From contig NZ_JACVFC010000001.1 of assembly GCF_014529935.1 (NCBI RefSeq), forward strand, positions 3,596,001 through 3,660,000: a stretch of 64,000 nucleotides of DNA, written 5' to 3'. Positions 61,339-64,000 of this stretch are shown one piece after another (positions within the stretch are counted from its first letter, which is position 1; each line of letters opens with the position of its first letter). The notes under the pieces were generated by a model. The model did no database searches. It saw nothing but the letters and a program-made list of their open reading frames with translations, and was not told the origin of the DNA. The position numbers and the translations under genes are program-made. This stretch comes from Chitinophaga qingshengii (GTDB taxonomy: Bacteria; Bacteroidota; Bacteroidia; Chitinophagales; Chitinophagaceae).

Positions 61339-62487
61339 ATGAAATTATTCCGGTTTTTGCCAGCCATCTTAATGGCTATTGTTACCAGTTGCGCCAGCAC
61401 GCACCCTACCACCCGTACTGCCACTACCAGCTTTGGCAAGCTCCGTTTCATCGGCGAGCAAATCATTCCGCATAATATGCCCTTCATGGGCGCCGTTACC
61501 GGCGGTCTTTCCGGCATCGATTACGACGCCAGCCGGCAACAATACTATCTGATCTGCGACGATCGCTCGGAACTGGCGCCAGCACGGTTTTATACTGCCA
61601 AACTATATTTCTCCGGCCAGTCATTTGACAGCGTTCGGTTTACTGGTATGACCACCCTGCTCCGGCAAAACGGGAATCCTTATCCCGGCGCTAAAGTAAA
61701 TCCGGCCCTGACGCCAGACCCGGAAGCGCTGCGGTACAATGCTAAAAAGAACTGTCTTGTTTGGAGCAGCGAAGGCGAACGTATCGTTAATACAAAAGAT
61801 ACCATCCTCACCAATCCTGGTGTATACGAGATATCCCTGGATGGGCATTACCGCGATTCCTTTGCCCTGCCATCCCAGTTCCGGATGCAGGCCACGGATA
61901 ATGGTCCCCGCCGCAACGGCGCTTTCGAAGGACTCGGTTTCACGCCCGACTACCGGTATACTTTTGTCAGCCTGGAAGAACCCCGTTATGAAGACGGTCC
62001 CCGGGCAGACGTAGGCGATACCACCGCACTCACCCGCGTTATTAAATATGATAACCGCAACCTGCAACCGATAGCACAATATGCTTACCGGCTGGAACCG
62101 GTAGCCTTTCCCCCCAAACCGGCCAATGCATTCAAAGTAAATGGCATCTCCGATATCCTGGTATTATCCGACCACCAGCTGCTGGCAATAGAACGATCGT
62201 TCTCTACAGGTGTAAAAGACTGCACCATCAAGGTTTTCCTGGTGGACCTGCACCATGCGACGGATATCAGCGGGGTCAATTCCCTGAAAACCGCCACCGG
62301 TATAAAGACCGTTACCAAATCTTTACTTTTTGACTTTGCTTCCCTGGGGAAATATATCGATAACATTGAAGGGGTAACTTTCGGGCCCGTATTGCCCAAT
62401 GGCCATCAAAGCCTGGTGTTTGTGGCGGACAATAACTTCTCCGCCGCAGAAGAAAGCCAGTTTTTTGTCTTTGAGTTGATTCCCTGA
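61339..62487 (+). CDS. Esterase-like / phytase-like lipoprotein
   Basis: A 382-aa lipoprotein (signal FLPAILMAIVTSCAS; Cys18). It has the phytase-like propeller signature GAVTGGLSGIDYDASRQQYYLICDD near the N-terminus and GAFEGLGFTPDYRYTFVSLEEPRYEDGP, NIEGVTFGPVLPNGHQSLVFVADNNF later, matching the 'esterase-like activity of phytase' family (PF13449). The substrate is uncertain; phytate hydrolysis is not implied. It would sit on the cell surface or in the periplasm. Confidence 0.9.
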   Translation: MKLFRFLPAILMAIVTSCASTHPTTRTATTSFGKLRFIGEQIIPHNMPFMGAVTGGLSGIDYDASRQQYYLICDDRSELAPARFYTAKLYFSGQSFDSVRFTGMTTLLRQNGNPYPGAKVNPALTPDPEALRYNAKKNCLVWSSEGERIVNTKDTILTNPGVYEISLDGHYRDSFALPSQFRMQATDNGPRRNGAFEGLGFTPDYRYTFVSLEEPRYEDGPRADVGDTTALTRVIKYDNRNLQPIAQYAYRLEPVAFPPKPANAFKVNGISDILVLSDHQLLAIERSFSTGVKDCTIKVFLVDLHHATDISGVNSLKTATGIKTVTKSLLFDFASLGKYIDNIEGVTFGPVLPNGHQSLVFVADNNFSAAEESQFFVFELIP

Positions 62488-62547
62488 CCTACAGGCATTA
62501 ACTAAATGCCGGGCCTGGTTGTTATACGGGAAAAACCATTCATCGTT

Positions 62548-63006
62548 ATGAAATACCTCCTGTTACTGTCTGCCATGGCCCTTTTTGCCTGTCAGCATTT
62601 ACGCTCCGGCCAGCAAACCGGACATATAGACAGCACAGCCACCACATCCGGCAGCCCTACCTGGGTAACCTATACCGGTACTTTACCCTGCGCCGACTGC
62701 AGCGGTATACTCACCTCCCTGAGCCTCGAAGAACACGGACCCGATGGAGAACAGTTGTTTAAACTAAAAGAAACCTATCTGGGAGTGGCCGGAAAAGACC
62801 AGATCTTTAACAGCGAAGGCAATTATACCGTGTTACACGGCGATGCGGAAGATAAAGACGCCGAAATCATACAACTCAATCCTGATAAAGACCGGAACCT
62901 GCAACGTTTTTACAGAAAAGCAGGGGATATACTCCGTCAGCTGGACAAAGACCGGCAGGATGTTCCCACCTCCCTCGACTACAGTCTCAAGCGCGTCGCG
63001 GAATGA
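62548..63006 (+). CDS. NlpE-like copper-homeostasis lipoprotein
   Basis: From the internal Met at 62548 the protein is 152 aa with lipoprotein signal (MKYLLLLSAMALFACQ, Cys15); the longer frame adds 14 residues with no signal function. It has the NlpE N-terminal domain: YTGTLPCADCSGILTSLSLEE, with the CxxC pair, FKLKETYLG, and LNPDKDRNLQRFYRKAGDILRQLD. NlpE in enterobacteria senses surface and copper stress through Cpx; here a surface or metal-stress role is likely. The C-terminal NlpE domain is absent. Confidence 0.88.
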   Translation: MKYLLLLSAMALFACQHLRSGQQTGHIDSTATTSGSPTWVTYTGTLPCADCSGILTSLSLEEHGPDGEQLFKLKETYLGVAGKDQIFNSEGNYTVLHGDAEDKDAEIIQLNPDKDRNLQRFYRKAGDILRQLDKDRQDVPTSLDYSLKRVAE

Positions 63007-63069
63007 CCAATATGTCAAAAAAGTCGCTTAAATTGAGCCAAGACCAGTGACTTTATCATTCCAAAATTT

Positions 63070-64000
63070 ATGACGCGTATCTTAGGCTGCCTGATGGCTT
63101 TGTTGATGTTGCAGATGTATGTGTTTGGGAAATCTCCACAGGACAGTTTGCTAAAGGAGTTAAACCGCAGCATCGAAAATGCTCCTGTCTATGATGCCCT
63201 GAAGATGAAAGGCATAGACAGTATTAAACGTACCCTTGCCGCTGCCGGCGCCAATCCGGGCGCCCGCTACCAGGTTTATCAGCTGCTGTACGAGCAGTAC
63301 AAAGTCTTTAATTTCGATTCCGCCTTTGTATATGCGCGGCTTATGGAGAAACTGGCCGAAGATATGCAGGATCCCTCACGGCTTACCTATGCCCGCACCA
63401 GGATCGGCTTTATCCTGCTCTCTTCCGGTATGTTTACCGAAACGGCTTCTTTCCTCAGCAATCTGGATGTAACCGGTATGCCCGACAGCATCCGCGTACA
63501 ATACTACCTGATGAAAAGCCGGTTCTACTACGACCTGGCCGATTATAACCAGGACCGGTATTATTCCCCCATCTATATCCATCAGGGCAGCCGGTATATG
63601 GATTCCGCCCTGCACCTGCTCCCGCCATCATCATTTGAATACCAATACAATAAAGGGCTACAGTACTATAAAATGGGAGACCTCGCCGCCGCCCGCAATA
63701 GTTACCCCAACCTGAACCAGCCCGGACTTAACTACCGGCAACTGGCGGTTGCCGCCTGCACGCTGGGCTATATATACCTGCATGCACACCAGACCGATAC
63801 CGCTATCGAACTGATGTACCGCTCTGCGATTGCAGATATTAAGTCCTCCACCAAAGAAACCATGGCTATGTATACCCTGGCCACCCTGCTTTTTGAAAAA
63901 GGAGACATTAAAAATGCTTCCCACTTTATTGAAAAGGCCGTTTCGGAGGCTGTATTTTATGGCGCCCGTCAGCGCAAGGTGCAGGTTAGTAGTATTTTAC
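63070..64000 (+). CDS. DUF6377-type TPR regulator, 3' truncated by window edge
   Basis: The frame opens at ATG 63070 and runs to the window end without a stop (310 codons). It has a signal-like N-terminus (ILGCLMALLMLQMYVFGKS), then DSLLKELNRSIENAPVYDALKMKGIDSIKRTL, the entry segment of the DUF6377 family, and TPR-like helical pairs throughout. Full-length members of about 550 aa also have a membrane helix, a coiled coil and a C-terminal HTH, which would lie outside the window; they are thought to regulate nearby polysaccharide or surface loci. The truncated length alone does not show those parts. Confidence 0.88.
   Translation, partial: MTRILGCLMALLMLQMYVFGKSPQDSLLKELNRSIENAPVYDALKMKGIDSIKRTLAAAGANPGARYQVYQLLYEQYKVFNFDSAFVYARLMEKLAEDMQDPSRLTYARTRIGFILLSSGMFTETASFLSNLDVTGMPDSIRVQYYLMKSRFYYDLADYNQDRYYSPIYIHQGSRYMDSALHLLPPSSFEYQYNKGLQYYKMGDLAAARNSYPNLNQPGLNYRQLAVAACTLGYIYLHAHQTDTAIELMYRSAIADIKSSTKETMAMYTLATLLFEKGDIKNASHFIEKAVSEAVFYGARQRKVQVSSIL

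Overview
This window reads as chromosomal DNA from a Bacteroidota bacterium, most likely Chitinophagaceae and Chitinophaga-like. The reasons are the gene content (M57 HEIGH peptidase, a two-SWIM SNF2 protein, split KdpD, DUF6377-type regulator, many lipoproteins), GC near 50 %, weak Shine-Dalgarno sequences, and repeated -7 elements of the Bacteroidota type TAnnTTTG. No rRNA, IS element, prophage or CRISPR array was seen. The genus is inferred from family resemblance; no search was run.

Layout. 0-6 kb is an accessory-looking stretch: a 5'-truncated Mrr-type nuclease, two identical tRNA-Asn(GTT) genes in direct orientation about 5.1 kb apart, and between them a c-type cytochrome lipoprotein, an alpha/beta hydrolase, an unassigned zincin paired with a secreted protein, and an M57 peptidase with a beta-trefoil tail. 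6-13 kb holds a GT39 glycosyltransferase, HflX coupled to a Rieske protein, an S9 peptidase, an enoyl-CoA hydratase-like enzyme and a beta-barrel protein. 13.4-16.4 kb is a large hybrid sensor kinase. 16.4-25.4 kb is a complete minus-strand Kdp potassium locus: an unassigned protein, a 26-aa membrane ORF, kdpF, kdpA, kdpB, kdpC, an outer-membrane porin, an N-terminal-only KdpD and a separate HAMP/PAS histidine kinase; no kdpE lies nearby. 25.6-34.7 kb holds SNF2, an MBL-fold hydrolase, a ComB homologue, SRPBCC, gcvT and an M28 peptidase.

34.8-41.4 kb centres on NAD salvage: an NrtR-type Nudix regulator, NadM-Nudix and nicotinamide phosphoribosyltransferase (NadV). Two operator-like inverted repeats of the same design, spaced about five helical turns, bracket a recognisable promoter between nrtR and nadM. 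Past a terminator lies a 528-aa protein whose N-terminus resembles a nucleotidyltransferase and whose C-terminus is a SAM methyltransferase; it is the least familiar protein in the window. 41.5-48.6 kb is an RND efflux operon (two TetR regulators, TolC, adaptor, pump). 49-53.7 kb has an aminotransferase, dnaN, a fatty acid hydroxylase and small proteins. 53.8-60 kb is a thiamin operon under a TPP riboswitch (thiS, thiC, tenI-like, thiD, thiE, thiG, thiH; no thiF). The right end has stress-type small proteins, a phytase-like esterase, an NlpE-like lipoprotein and a DUF6377-type regulator cut by the window edge.

Several intergenic spaces hold long inverted repeats whose arms are built from short words of about seven bases. 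Start codons of several genes were moved from the longest ORF on the basis of promoter position, signal peptides or family N-termini; each case is explained in its entry.
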